64,000 bases of DNA from Marinobacter alexandrii. GTDB lineage: Bacteria; Bacteroidota; Bacteroidia; Cytophagales; Cyclobacteriaceae. The DNA is taken from contig JBDWTN010000005.1 in the NCBI GenBank assembly GCA_039984955.1, forward strand, positions 806,001 to 870,000, written 5' to 3'. Both the position numbers and the translations under genes were made by a program. Shown here piece by piece: positions 27,143 through 36,983 of the stretch (position 1 is its first letter; each line of letters starts with the position of its first letter). Below the pieces are notes generated by a model that was not told the origin of the DNA, did not search any database, and saw only the letters and a program-made list of their open reading frames with translations.

Positions 27143-28219
27143 GTGAACTATCGCAAGATCATACATATCGACATGGATGCTTTCTATGCTTCAGCTGAAC
27201 AACTAGACAACCCTAAACTTAGAGGAAAACCAGTGGCCGTAGGAGGCAACTCCCACCGTGGAGTTGTTGCGGCAGCAAGCTACGAAGCACGAAAGTACGG
27301 AGTGAAATCTGCCATGCCCTCAGCAAAAGCTGCTAAGCTATGCCCTGACCTTATCTTTGTGCCTCATAGATTTCCGAGATACAAAGAGCTTTCTGCTCAG
27401 ATCAGAGAAGTTTTTTTCGAATACACCGACTTGGTAGAGCCTCTGTCTCTTGATGAAGCATATCTGGATGTTACTGAAAACAAGATAGGCTTAAACTCAG
27501 CAACATTGATTGCGAAAGAGATCAAGTCAAAAATCAAGGAACGAACAGGGCTTATCGCATCAGCAGGTGTTTCTTACAATAAATTTTTAGCAAAAACAGC
27601 TTCAGACATGGACAAACCTGATGGATTGTATATCATCCTTCCAGAAGATGCTGAAGCATTTGTGTTTAAGCTACCCGTTCATCGATTTTATGGGATTGGA
27701 AAAGTAACTGCTGAAAAAATGGTGAAAGCAGGAATTTTTACAGGTAAGGATCTTCGTAAAAAATCCCTCGATGACCTTATACTTAGGTATGGAAAGTCGG
27801 GAAAATATTATTACAATATATCCAGAGGAATTGATGATCGAAAGGTGCAACCTTTAAGAGAGACTAAGTCTATAAGTGCTGAACGAACTTTTGATGACAA
27901 TCTCTATGAGTTTGCAGATATTAAGAAAGAGGTAGAAAGAATCGCTTCAATCTCCTATGATAGATACCAACAAAGCAAGGCAACAGATGGACATACTATC
28001 ACCATCAAACTTAAATATGGAGATTTTAGACAGATCACCCGAAGTAAAACTTCTGAGCACGCCATTAACAATGAGTCTGAATTTATTGAAACAGCTAATG
28101 CGCTTTTTACGGAAGTACTTCTGGATGAACAAGGAGTTCGACTGATCGGTGTAGGTATTGCCAACTTCAGAAAAGATGAGGAACCTAAAAGTCCAAGTCA
28201 ACTCACATTGGAGTTTTAG
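27143..28219 (+). CDS. dinB: DNA polymerase IV (Y-family)
   Basis: Translesion polymerase. Palm motifs IIHIDMDAFYASAEQ near the N-terminus and PLSLDEAYLDVTE carry the catalytic acids; FLAKTASDMDKPDGLYI and the little-finger domain with SISAERTF follow. Length about 358 residues is normal. A GTG start giving MNYRKIIHIDMD matches the usual DinB N-terminus; a TTG 12 codons upstream is the alternative. The C-terminus ends QLTLEF, a good beta-clamp-binding QxxLxF peptide. Confidence 0.95.
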   Translation: MNYRKIIHIDMDAFYASAEQLDNPKLRGKPVAVGGNSHRGVVAAASYEARKYGVKSAMPSAKAAKLCPDLIFVPHRFPRYKELSAQIREVFFEYTDLVEPLSLDEAYLDVTENKIGLNSATLIAKEIKSKIKERTGLIASAGVSYNKFLAKTASDMDKPDGLYIILPEDAEAFVFKLPVHRFYGIGKVTAEKMVKAGIFTGKDLRKKSLDDLILRYGKSGKYYYNISRGIDDRKVQPLRETKSISAERTFDDNLYEFADIKKEVERIASISYDRYQQSKATDGHTITIKLKYGDFRQITRSKTSEHAINNESEFIETANALFTEVLLDEQGVRLIGVGIANFRKDEEPKSPSQLTLEF

Positions 28220-28228
28220 TAACCCCTA

Positions 28229-29683
28229 TTAAAATCCTGAGCCAGTGCCTTCATCTTCATCCAACAGATGATCCAAATCATATTCTGGAGGGAATGGACT
28301 AAGGTTTTCCTTTTGCTTTGCTGGTTTTGGTTTTCTTTTACCCTTATCGTTTCTTCCTATCAACAGGTTTAATCCAACTCTGGCTTCCACACTATTGATA
28401 TCTCCTACTTGTCTTGCTGAGTTAAGCACGTCATCAAATACTCCATACAATTGGAGTGCCCCTACTCTTACAGCAAACCCTCCTCCTACTTTTACAGGTC
28501 TGAATTGGTCTTTCGAAACAGTTGTAGAAAGGGTCAGGGCTTTTCCTAAAACGTGCGTATAACCTACCCCAAAACCTATTTCTGAAGATCTGTATGAAGA
28601 GCGATTATAGCTTAGCGTGCCAGATACATTCCCCTTTTGCGTCACTTGGTAACTAGCTCCTAATAGTGTTTGTGTACCAATGCCTGTTCTAAACTCAACT
28701 TGACCAGCCACATGCTCAGTCCATACATCTATGCTATCCTCCAATGCCTGCGTAACGTTTACGTCATTTACATCATCAAAACCGCCCAACACGATCTCGC
28801 TGTTTTCCAACGCATAATTTTCAACATCTTGCTTCCAGTTAATGAAACCTAGATCGTTGATAGCTAAGTACCCATGAAGCTTATCATTGATTGTTAAATC
28901 CGCTCCAAGGTCTATCGCGAATCCTCGATTGTCATTTGATCCAAAACCTAGTATGTATCCTACAGGATCATCCCCTTGAAGCTCGTTTAAACCAGCAGTA
29001 CGGATCATTGCATCGTTGAATTGGATAGTAAGGTCGTATGTTGCTGGGTCTGTAAACATACTTACGGAGGCATCTTTAGAAGAACTTAGGTGAGCTAGGC
29101 CTGTCAAGTATTTCAATCTCCCGCCGATTCGGAGTGTCTTATCTTCTAGAATAACCAAGTCTTGTGTATACCCAAGTCCAATTTCATGATATGCAATTCC
29201 TCCTCCCTTAATTTGTCTTTCGTCTACTTCTTCCCCAATAAAATTTCCATTTCCGTAAGCGAAGTAGTTGAGAAAATTCACTGGATAATTAAATCCACCA
29301 CTGTATCGCATATTAGCAAACAAACTAAAAGTTTTATTTCCGCTTCTTATTCCAAATTGGAAGAGAGAAACATCGCCCTTAAATCGTACATTATCCCCTT
29401 CCTTTAAGTTATCCAATGCCCGATATATGTCTACCTTAACAGAATCAGTTCCTTCTACCGGTACCATGAATTGGTTGTAGCTAATCTCACTATCCATTTT
29501 AATATTCAAGCCTGAAATTCCTGGAAAGGATATAAAAAACTCTGCATCAGGAAAGAATGATGCATTGTTCATGCTCGATTGAGGTGTCAATGCCCCCATG
29601 TGATAAAACGTAAGATCTGATTGACCATTCGATACGTTTGCCAGAAGGGTCATAAAGGATAGTAGGATAATTATTCTTTTCAT
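28229..29683 (-). CDS. DUF5723 outer-membrane barrel protein
   Basis: A 484-aa protein with signal peptide ending SNGQ, long alternating beta-strands of a barrel (for example GIGTQTLLGASYQV, SEIGFGVGYTHVLG, VEARVGLNLLIG) and a charged C-terminal tail (KGKRKPKPAKQKE then acidic). This matches the Bacteroidota DUF5723 family, whose role is unknown. Its start overlaps the stop of the upstream lipoprotein gene by four bases, so the two are coupled. Confidence 0.8.
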   Translation of the reverse strand: MKRIIILLSFMTLLANVSNGQSDLTFYHMGALTPQSSMNNASFFPDAEFFISFPGISGLNIKMDSEISYNQFMVPVEGTDSVKVDIYRALDNLKEGDNVRFKGDVSLFQFGIRSGNKTFSLFANMRYSGGFNYPVNFLNYFAYGNGNFIGEEVDERQIKGGGIAYHEIGLGYTQDLVILEDKTLRIGGRLKYLTGLAHLSSSKDASVSMFTDPATYDLTIQFNDAMIRTAGLNELQGDDPVGYILGFGSNDNRGFAIDLGADLTINDKLHGYLAINDLGFINWKQDVENYALENSEIVLGGFDDVNDVNVTQALEDSIDVWTEHVAGQVEFRTGIGTQTLLGASYQVTQKGNVSGTLSYNRSSYRSSEIGFGVGYTHVLGKALTLSTTVSKDQFRPVKVGGGFAVRVGALQLYGVFDDVLNSARQVGDINSVEARVGLNLLIGRNDKGKRKPKPAKQKENLSPFPPEYDLDHLLDEDEGTGSGF

Positions 29684-31320
29684 AAATCAACGCTTACTTT
29701 ACCTTCAGCAGTCAAAAAGATTTCTAATTTGTAGTCTGAGAAAATTTTCACAAAATCTCCACTTTCATTGCCAATTGTGAAAATATTCATGGTTGCCACA
29801 ATGTCTGATGTCAGCAGAAATGCTTCTATGCCTTCGCTATCCAATTTGATTGCTGAAGTACTCATCATTGGTTCTGCTATTCGATCTCCTGAAAAAGTCT
29901 CCGGTGATTCAATCAATCCAATTTCTGCGAGTCTGTAGAGTTCATTTCCTTCTGAATCTTTAAAGGATAAGTCCAGAACCCCATCAAATGGTATCTCATT
30001 GAGCACCTGAATGTTGATTGTTAGAGAATCAGCATCTTCAAGATCAGACCCTGCAATAGAAAGATCAAAATCTTTAGAAAAGCCATTCATTCTGAAATCG
30101 AGAGGAATCTCGATGGATGTTCTTATCTCAAGATAGCTACTATCAAAAAGGTAGTTATTCAAATTATCTGAGCCGGGAGGATTTGGTGTAGCCGTAACAT
30201 CAAAAATTATCTTTTGCGGAGTAGAATTCAGCAATTCATCTACGTTGCTATTCAATTTATCAATGGTGAGTGTTGAGGCTATCGTTTGACCCAATTGAGT
30301 TTCATCAGGGGCTTCAACAAACTGGAGGTTATCAATGACTTCTCCTGATAGAATAATTTCAGATTCATTTGAATCCACTGATTTAATTCCATCCAATGAA
30401 ACTCCAAGTTCTACCCCAAACGCATTCACGAAATCAATCGTTATTGAAGGATCATTAAAGACGAGCCCTCCCTCGTTAAATTCATCGAAGGCGGAGATTT
30501 CTATACTGTCTCTTTGAACTTCGACTGGATCAGTTCCAAAGTTTCCAAAAATTGCTGAAAATTCCGATTCTAGGAATTCAAGTTCTATTTTGATTTCATC
30601 TGAAGCACCGATTGACTTTCCTGCAGGAATGTGAAAGACTAAGTCAAGGGTAACATTAAAAATATTAACTGAGTCTACCCTTCTTGAAACATTCTTCAGT
30701 CCATCCAGAGGAAGTGATTGGGAATCCGATGAAGCTCCCGCTGCTAAAGTTCTTACAAATACAATAGGATCGTCATTTAGCTCCCTAATATCATTGAGGG
30801 TAAATACATAATCGATCTGAACATCAAAATCTGAAGTGAGTACATATTGAAGTGTTCCTCCTTTAAAAAAAGTAGAATCTATCTGCTCTCCTTTGTCTGG
30901 ATTGAATTCAAATTCAAAACTCTCCGTTGGAATGGCGACTATGCTTGCGGAACCAGAGGGTGGAATATCAGTATCAAATGGAGCAAAACTATCCTCATTA
31001 AATACATCACTAATTTTTACAAACTCATCTATATCATCAAAAAGAGAAGTATCCCGGTAAACAAATGACAGGAAGAGATCGTCTCCTTCTACAACTTCAA
31101 GTGTTTCATCTTCTAGACTCTCCACCAGTTCATCAACAGTGTACTTGATATTGCCAATATTGACAGCAAATGTGTTGTCAATGGTTGGCCCTTGCACTTT
31201 GTCAAGCTCTATATCACTAAAATCACAACCATTAATAATTGTACTAAACGCTATTATATAAATAAAATATTTTTGCACGAGAATGAATTTTGCTGCGGTG
31301 TAAGGTTTAGATGCTTTCAT
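29680..31320 (-). CDS. Large secreted lipoprotein, unknown family
   Basis: A protein of about 546 residues, rich in beta-strands and acidic residues, with a lipobox IINGC near the N-terminus. An alternative GTG at 31278 gives a compact lipoprotein signal MQKYFIYIIAFSTIINGC and may be the true start. It contains no recognised domain; sections are reminiscent of repeated beta-sandwich modules. It is translationally coupled to the DUF5723 barrel gene, suggesting a barrel/lipoprotein pair at the outer membrane. Confidence 0.65.
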   Translation of the reverse strand: MKASKPYTAAKFILVQKYFIYIIAFSTIINGCDFSDIELDKVQGPTIDNTFAVNIGNIKYTVDELVESLEDETLEVVEGDDLFLSFVYRDTSLFDDIDEFVKISDVFNEDSFAPFDTDIPPSGSASIVAIPTESFEFEFNPDKGEQIDSTFFKGGTLQYVLTSDFDVQIDYVFTLNDIRELNDDPIVFVRTLAAGASSDSQSLPLDGLKNVSRRVDSVNIFNVTLDLVFHIPAGKSIGASDEIKIELEFLESEFSAIFGNFGTDPVEVQRDSIEISAFDEFNEGGLVFNDPSITIDFVNAFGVELGVSLDGIKSVDSNESEIILSGEVIDNLQFVEAPDETQLGQTIASTLTIDKLNSNVDELLNSTPQKIIFDVTATPNPPGSDNLNNYLFDSSYLEIRTSIEIPLDFRMNGFSKDFDLSIAGSDLEDADSLTINIQVLNEIPFDGVLDLSFKDSEGNELYRLAEIGLIESPETFSGDRIAEPMMSTSAIKLDSEGIEAFLLTSDIVATMNIFTIGNESGDFVKIFSDYKLEIFLTAEGKVSVDL

Positions 31321-31362
31321 GATCTAAACCATGCGCACCGATATTGATTTAGTTTGTTTTGG

Positions 31363-32586
31363 CTATTGTCTTTTCAAAAAAATAAAATCTCCTCCCTCAT
31401 CTCCAGCTTGCGTAATAGGTCCATACTGAGGTACTTGCCCATTTGGGCTATTATTAATTACGGCGGTTTTGAACGATCTAAATAGTTGATCTGCTGAAAT
31501 CAAAGGCGATTGATTATTGATTAGGTTCTTTAGTAAGTATTCAATAAAGACACTTTCATCCGGAACCGTCTTTAACGTTCCGCTAGTCATTGCTTTTCGG
31601 CTTGGTAGCTTATACACTTCAAGAATTGCTCTGCTGTTTTCAAATACTGCTCTTTCTTTCAATATCCCTCCGCTAAAACAAGCATCTGAAATCAGTAGTG
31701 TATGTTTGGATCTAATTCCACCTAAGTAATCTCTAAGAGTACTATTAGATAGCCAGTAAGATTTGGAATCCATAGACGCATCACTAGGAAGCCAGTACCC
31801 TTGATTAAGTTGTGCATTCCAAATGCCATGTCCGGCATAGAAAATTAGGAGGTTGTCTTTTTCGGTTACAAGTTTCGTGAGATGATCAAGAGCTATAATA
31901 ATATCTTCTCTCTTAGGGTTTTCAAGGACTGTGATATTCTCCTGATCAAATGAATAGTGATAAGTCAAAACACCCGCAAGTTGCTCTGCATCGTTTATTG
32001 GATTGTCTAAATCTTGAATTTCTTTGTCTTGGTATTCATTAACGCCTATAATCAACGCATAATACTTTCGTTTACCGAGTTCATTCATCAATGCCTTACC
32101 TACTGCATCTTTATCAGAGACTTTCTTTATCGGATCAGTTGGGTTTTGCGCTATTATGGATGATGGCACCAACTTAGCTTCTCGGAAGAGTGTGACATTG
32201 CCTGCTGTTAGAGGTGGACAAGTATTTAATTTAACATCTCCCTTCCACCTTCCTGTAAGCGTCTCCTGACCATTGTTAAGGACATAGGTTAGTTCATTTT
32301 TCGCCATACATGCCAGGCCCGATTTATATATTATTTCCTCTCCTTCCAAAATGATTTTGCCATTTTTCATCTTTCCCTTCACCCTGACCTTGAGGGAGTC
32401 TTTCTTCATGTTATTGGCATAAACGAATCCAGAAACCAACACTCCTTTTTGAGTCAGTTCATATTTTAATTGCGTCTGTTCTTTAAGAAAGGTAGAGCTA
32501 CCAATCCATATTCCTGAAACGTTAACTGTTTGACCGGAAACTGTCTGGAAAATCAATACGGCAAGGGTGATAAGAGTGAATCTCAT
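31363..32586 (-). CDS. Secreted caspase-family (C14) protein
   Basis: A 407-aa exported protein: signal peptide ending VSGQ, an N-terminal beta-rich domain of about 130 residues, then a caspase/metacaspase p20-like domain (about 172-350). The catalytic pair is visible as His253 in FYAGHG and Cys303 in SDACFSGG, with the ALIIGVNEY opening strand at 177-185. Secretion and the extra N-terminal domain are known in Bacteroidota caspase-like proteins; substrate unknown. It stands alone, 42 bases from the lipoprotein gene start. Confidence 0.88.
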   Translation of the reverse strand: MRFTLITLAVLIFQTVSGQTVNVSGIWIGSSTFLKEQTQLKYELTQKGVLVSGFVYANNMKKDSLKVRVKGKMKNGKIILEGEEIIYKSGLACMAKNELTYVLNNGQETLTGRWKGDVKLNTCPPLTAGNVTLFREAKLVPSSIIAQNPTDPIKKVSDKDAVGKALMNELGKRKYYALIIGVNEYQDKEIQDLDNPINDAEQLAGVLTYHYSFDQENITVLENPKREDIIIALDHLTKLVTEKDNLLIFYAGHGIWNAQLNQGYWLPSDASMDSKSYWLSNSTLRDYLGGIRSKHTLLISDACFSGGILKERAVFENSRAILEVYKLPSRKAMTSGTLKTVPDESVFIEYLLKNLINNQSPLISADQLFRSFKTAVINNSPNGQVPQYGPITQAGDEGGDFIFLKRQ

Positions 32587-32671
32587 GAGATGAAATTACG
32601 CCTTTAGAAATGAAAGATCCATTTCTTTCGATGAAGAAAGGGTGGTTACTCGACTAAAAAAACGAATCTTT

Positions 32672-33718
32672 CTATAAGTAGGAACAGCCTTCTATTTCAA
32701 GAATTAAGTCTTCACCAAAAGCGGATGAAGGTGTTTGGAATCCGGGCTTAATCTCTCCCGCAAATATCTTTTGCGCAATTAAGACTGAAGTCAAAGCTGT
32801 CAATGTATAGCCATTGGGGGTCTTTAGTCTCGCCTCTATGCTTTGAGTGCCATCCGTAACTTCTCCCCATAAATACATATTGGATTCTTTTCTACGGTTT
32901 TCTTTCGGCCCGTCAGGTCGTTTATCCATCTGCTTCATCAGGAAGTTTTTGATGGTTTTTGATCTCAACATAAAGGATAGTCGTAGTGCCTTTTTCACCT
33001 TGGCAAGCTGCTGTTCTGTGGTTCCAGAAAACACTTCTATATTCGGAATACGTGTACTATGATGTGCCGTTGAAATATCTCCCCAAGAGATACCCATAGA
33101 GATTTGCTTAAACTCACCATAATCTATGACTCTGGCGGATTTGCCCATGGGAACTCCTTCATAGTCGCCATCTCTTCTCCGAGTTTGTGGTTCTCCAAGG
33201 TTCTCAATCATTGTTTTAGCCGTACCTCTTGAGAGCTTACCTCCTTTGCTGACAAATGCCAATTTTAAATCTGTAGCTGAAGGTAACTTACTGTGTAAGT
33301 GTTTGGCAAGGCAATCTGAAGGCACAACATCAAAACCAACACCGGGTAGAAGCATGAGCCCTTTCTCTTTGGCTTTTTCTCCATATTCCTTAATCAAATC
33401 AAATACTTGAAATTCTCCTGTTATATCTAGGTAGTGCGTATTGGTAGCAAGGCATCCTTGCACCATTTCTTTTGCTGTATGAATAAATGGCCCTCCACAA
33501 TGAACCACTATGTCTCCTCTTTTCAGCCATTTCTCCAGTTTCGCTCTTTCTGAAATCTCAAAAACATCGTACTCCAAACCATGCTTGTTAGCGTAAGCCA
33601 TTGCTTTATCTGCGCTTCTTCCTGCTATAATCGGTTTTATGCCCTGCTCCAGACACTCTTCCACAATCAAACGTCCGGTATAACCGTAGGCACCATATAT
33701 GAGCAGATTATTCGTCAT
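32672..33718 (-). CDS. Saccharopine-dehydrogenase-like oxidoreductase (trans-acting enoyl reductase type)
   Basis: A 348-aa protein with an N-terminal Rossmann motif LIYGAYGYTGRLI and the VVHCGGPF and YLDITGEFQVFDL motifs seen in saccharopine dehydrogenase and trans-acting enoyl reductase families. Likely NAD(P)-dependent reduction, substrate unknown. Its ATG shares one base with the stop of the upstream DEAD-box helicase gene, so they form one operon. Confidence 0.82.
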   Translation of the reverse strand: MTNNLLIYGAYGYTGRLIVEECLEQGIKPIIAGRSADKAMAYANKHGLEYDVFEISERAKLEKWLKRGDIVVHCGGPFIHTAKEMVQGCLATNTHYLDITGEFQVFDLIKEYGEKAKEKGLMLLPGVGFDVVPSDCLAKHLHSKLPSATDLKLAFVSKGGKLSRGTAKTMIENLGEPQTRRRDGDYEGVPMGKSARVIDYGEFKQISMGISWGDISTAHHSTRIPNIEVFSGTTEQQLAKVKKALRLSFMLRSKTIKNFLMKQMDKRPDGPKENRRKESNMYLWGEVTDGTQSIEARLKTPNGYTLTALTSVLIAQKIFAGEIKPGFQTPSSAFGEDLILEIEGCSYL

Positions 33719-34962
33719 CAGTTTCGTCTGGGTTTTGATTTTCCGCGGAAGTTGTTCCTCTTGTTAGATTTTGGTCGTGAGGGTTTAAAGTTCTTCTTTT
33801 TTGAGGATGGTGGCAAATCGCTTTGTTTTTCTGTTGGTTCGAATCCTTCTATTTCGTCGACAGGAAGTTTTGTTTTAATCAATTTTTCAATATCCCTTAG
33901 GTATTCAATTTCATCCAAACTTACCAGAGATAGCGCGATACCGCTAGCTCCTGCCCGGCCTGTCCTTCCAATTCGATGCACATAGTCTTCGGGGATATTA
34001 GGTAATTCAAAATTGACTACATGAGGTAGTAATGGTATATCCAAACCTCGTGCCGCAATATCCGTGGCAACTAAAACTCTTACATTTCCTTTCTTAAATC
34101 CATCCAGTGCTTTGGTTCTAGCACCTTGGCTTTTATTGCCATGAATAGCAGCTGCGCTGATATCTGCTTTCACCATCTTCTCAGTCAATCGGTTTGCTCC
34201 GTGTTTTGTACGAGTAAAGACAAGCACTTGCTGCCATTTCCCTCCTGCTATCAGGTCGAGAATGAGGTCTGTTTTACGCTTCTTATCTACTCTATATACT
34301 TGTTGATTAATTTTCTCGACTGTTGTATTTTCTGGTGTAGCTTCCACATATTGTGGATGATTCATGAAGCCATTAGCCAGTCGCTTGATCTCCTTCGAGA
34401 AAGTGGCAGAGAAAAGCAAGTTCTGTCTTTTAGGCGGTAATAGTTCGAGAATTCGATTGATATCTCTCAAAAAACCCATATCTAACATTCTGTCTGCCTC
34501 ATCCAGAACTAATACTTCTATCTTATGAAGAGACAGTGCTCGTTGATTATGCAAGTCAAGTAATCGCCCAGGTGTAGCTATAAGAATATCAACACCATTT
34601 CGAAGTGCAGCAATCTGAGGGTTGGCCTTAACTCCACCGAAAATCACGGCAGATCTCATATCCATAAAAGCAGAATAAGCACGAACATTATCGTAAACCT
34701 GAGCAGCAAGTTCTCTTGTAGGTGTCAAAACCAGTGCTCTGACTGGTTTTTTTCTATATTCTGGTCCACTAGAAAGCAACTCAAGGATCGGAAGTGTGAA
34801 TCCAGCAGTCTTACCCGTGCCTGTTTGTGCCGAAGCAAGTACATCTTTTCCTTCTAAAACTACCGGGATGACTTTTGACTGAATAGGAGATGGTTCAGTA
34901 TATCCTTTTTTACTTATTGCTTTAAGCAGGGGTTCGGATAAACCCAATGAATTAAATGACAT
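33718..34962 (-). CDS. DEAD-box RNA helicase (RhlE-like)
   Basis: A 414-aa ATP-dependent RNA helicase. Motifs in order: Q motif GYTEPSPIQ, Walker [23 protein letters not shown] box [16 protein letters not shown], then [22 protein letters not shown] and [11 protein letters not shown] basic, lysine/arginine/asparagine-rich C-terminal tail (about 365-414) is typical for RhlE-type proteins of ribosome assembly or cold adaptation. The short gap to ftsE contains TTTGAC/GTCAAA inverted repeats near 34969-34996. Confidence 0.94.
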   Translation of the reverse strand: MSFNSLGLSEPLLKAISKKGYTEPSPIQSKVIPVVLEGKDVLASAQTGTGKTAGFTLPILELLSSGPEYRKKPVRALVLTPTRELAAQVYDNVRAYSAFMDMRSAVIFGGVKANPQIAALRNGVDILIATPGRLLDLHNQRALSLHKIEVLVLDEADRMLDMGFLRDINRILELLPPKRQNLLFSATFSKEIKRLANGFMNHPQYVEATPENTTVEKINQQVYRVDKKRKTDLILDLIAGGKWQQVLVFTRTKHGANRLTEKMVKADISAAAIHGNKSQGARTKALDGFKKGNVRVLVATDIAARGLDIPLLPHVVNFELPNIPEDYVHRIGRTGRAGASGIALSLVSLDEIEYLRDIEKLIKTKLPVDEIEGFEPTEKQSDLPPSSKKKNFKPSRPKSNKRNNFRGKSKPRRN

Positions 34963-35060
34963 AAAGTTTATTTGACGAAATGGCTAATTTGTCAAAACCA
35001 TCTCCATGAATTGCAAAGGTACAGCTAAATTATTGGGTAAATCTTGCAGAAGAACGGACG

Positions 35061-35771
35061 CTAATACCAGCCGCTTAATTCAAATTTTTCTTTGGAGGAA
35101 TCTAGAATTCTACCTTTCTCACATTTAAGAACTCTATGAGGAAATTTTTCAATGAATTTGTGATTGTGAGTGGCCATTAAAACTGCTGTTCCGCTATTAT
35201 TGATTTCTTCAAAAAGTTTTAATATCCCATCACTTACATCTGGATCTAGATTACCAGTAGGTTCATCCGCAAACAATATCTGAGGCTCATTGACCATCGC
35301 TCTTGCTATTACCACGCGTTGTTGCTCTCCACCCGAAAGTTGATGCGGCATTTTTGCTGAAATTGCTCCAAGCCCTACACGCATTAGAACTTCAGCAATT
35401 CTATTTTTCATTTTAGCAGGATCTTTCCAACCGGTTGCTTTCATTACGAAGGTTAGGTTATCTGCCACAGAACGATCATAAAACAGCTCGAAATCCTGAA
35501 AAATGATTCCAATTTTCCTTCTTAGATAAGGAACATCCTTTGGCTTAATGCTACTGATCGGGAATCCAACAACTTCAACATGCCCCAATCTTAAAGGCAA
35601 ATCAGCGTACAATGTTTTTAAGAGAGAAGACTTGCCACTACCTGTTCTACCGATGATGTAAACGAACTCACCTTTGTCCACAAGAAAGTCAATTTCACTA
35701 AGAACTGTATGGTCTTCTTGGAAAATAGAAGCGTTAGAAACGTTGACAATCGGTTCTTCAGAAAAAGGCAT
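35061..35771 (-). CDS. ftsE: Cell-division ATP-binding protein FtsE
   Basis: A 236-aa ABC ATPase. Walker A GRTGSGKS at 41-48, Q-loop IIFQDFELF, signature LSGGEQQRV and Walker B LFADEPTGNLD are complete. Sequence features such as RRKIGIIFQDFELFYDRSVADN match FtsE, the partner of FtsX in activating cell-wall hydrolases at the septum. FtsX is not adjacent, which is usual in Bacteroidota. It is in line with a small conserved protein and the aldolase gene upstream. Confidence 0.88.
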   Translation of the reverse strand: MPFSEEPIVNVSNASIFQEDHTVLSEIDFLVDKGEFVYIIGRTGSGKSSLLKTLYADLPLRLGHVEVVGFPISSIKPKDVPYLRRKIGIIFQDFELFYDRSVADNLTFVMKATGWKDPAKMKNRIAEVLMRVGLGAISAKMPHQLSGGEQQRVVIARAMVNEPQILFADEPTGNLDPDVSDGILKLFEEINNSGTAVLMATHNHKFIEKFPHRVLKCEKGRILDSSKEKFELSGWY

Positions 35772-35779
35772 GATTTAAT

Positions 35780-36019
35780 TTATAATTCTAGCTTTTGAAG
35801 TTTACCATAAGGAAGTGTGCTGATCAAGTCTTTTAGTTCTTGGTCTTTTCCTGCAAGTCCAAACTTATCCATACGCTTAAGTGGGCGATCTGTTCGGAAA
35901 TATGCTACCAAAACGAAATCTTTATCACGAATCTGTATGTAGTCAGGAATCTTAGCTTTACCCTTTACCTTAATGATGTACATTTCTTCTAAATTAACTA
36001 AATCTAGTACTTCCATCAT
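35780..36019 (-). CDS. Small conserved protein upstream of ftsE, unknown function
   Basis: A 79-aa, mostly beta protein with no signal peptide or membrane segment. It reads like a compact domain (MYIIKVKGKAKIPDYIQIRDKDFVLVAYFRTDRP). Spacing of eight bases to ftsE and 15 to the aldolase gene places it inside one operon. I do not recognise a named family. Confidence 0.65.
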   Translation of the reverse strand: MMEVLDLVNLEEMYIIKVKGKAKIPDYIQIRDKDFVLVAYFRTDRPLKRMDKFGLAGKDQELKDLISTLPYGKLQKLEL

Positions 36020-36034
36020 TAACTACAGGTTAAC

Positions 36035-36691
36035 TTATTTGTTCGATTTCTGATAATCGGCCAGAAATTTTTCCAGCCCTGAATCGGTTAACGGATGTTT
36101 TAGTAATCCAGTTATGACGCTAAGCGGACAAGTAGCAACATCTGCTCCTATTTCTGCACATTGAATCAAATGCATGTTATGTCTGATGGAAGCAGCTAAC
36201 ACTTCAGTCTCGAAACCATAGTTATCAAAAATTCCTACAATCTGCTCTATTAATGCCAACCCATCCGTGCAAATGTCATCTAATCTTCCTATGAATGGAG
36301 AGATATAGCTTGCGCCTGCCTTTGCAGCAAGAATGGCTTGGCCCGCATTAAAAATCAATGTACAGTTTGTTCTTATGCCTGCTGCCGTAAGTGCAGAGAT
36401 CGCTTTAACTCCATCCTTAATCATTGGAATCTTAACGACGATCTTATCATCGATCTTCGCAAGCTCCTTCCCTTCTGCAACCATTTTATCAAATTCGGTA
36501 GCAATTACTTCAGCACTAACATTGTCATCTACTATATCGCAAATATCCTTGTAATGCTTCAGAATGTTTGCTTCTCCGGTAATACCCTCTTTGGCCATCA
36601 ATGAAGGATTGGTGGTTACACCATCAAGCACGCCCAAGTCTTGAGCCTCTCTTATTTCGTCAAGGTTTGCTGTATCAATGAAGAATTTCAT
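36035..36691 (-). CDS. fsa: Transaldolase-like fructose-6-phosphate aldolase
   Basis: A 218-aa short transaldolase/TalC-type TIM barrel: [13 protein letters not shown] opening, GVTTNPSL, Schiff-base lysine K87 in VVKIPM, and [10 protein letters not shown]. Short enzymes of this group act as transaldolase or as fructose-6-phosphate aldolase; the sequence alone does not decide, so the symbol is a best guess (tal is the alternative). First gene of the operon with the small protein and ftsE. Confidence 0.85.
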   Translation of the reverse strand: MKFFIDTANLDEIREAQDLGVLDGVTTNPSLMAKEGITGEANILKHYKDICDIVDDNVSAEVIATEFDKMVAEGKELAKIDDKIVVKIPMIKDGVKAISALTAAGIRTNCTLIFNAGQAILAAKAGASYISPFIGRLDDICTDGLALIEQIVGIFDNYGFETEVLAASIRHNMHLIQCAEIGADVATCPLSVITGLLKHPLTDSGLEKFLADYQKSNK

Positions 36692-36844
36692 GTGTATTGT
36701 AAGTTTTTAGTTGTCAGATGTAAAGTCTTGGAGATTGTGACTGCCGGTGATATGTGTAATCTTTTACTCCGCATTGTCAAAAAATTTATTGAAAGCGGAC
36801 ATTTCATTTGTTAGGAAGAAAATGATGAATTTAAGCAAAAAAAT

Positions 36845-36935
36845 GGCAAACGAAGCGTCGCACTGCTACGACCACCTACCCTTGCTACCGTCAGGTCCTG
36901 GGGGATTCAGCAGGAGCTAGTCGCACCCGTTTGCC
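36845..36935 (-). ncRNA. ffs: Small signal recognition particle RNA (4.5S type)
   Basis: On the reverse strand about 91 bases fold into a closed rod: GGCAAACG pairs with CGTTTGCC at the ends and the apex contains CAGGACCTGACGGTAGCA, which aligns with the SRP domain IV consensus CAGGnCC-tetraloop-GGnAGCA. The tetraloop is UGAC rather than the common GGAA, a URRC-type variant. Seven T residues directly follow the 3' end, a typical transcription end. Flanks 36692-36844 hold no other feature. Confidence 0.92.
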
Positions 36936-36939
36936 GATG

Positions 36940-36947
36940 CAAAATTA
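36940..36947 (-). promoter_or_regulatory. TAATTTTG promoter element before the SRP RNA gene
   Basis: TAATTTTG on the reverse strand is an exact match to the Bacteroidota -7 consensus TAnnTTTG and ends four bases before the first G of the SRP RNA, the expected distance to the start point. I did not find a clear -33 TTG at the right spacing. Confidence 0.65.
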
Positions 36948-36983
36948 GTAAATAGATCAGTAGGAAATAAGGATTATTTAGGA

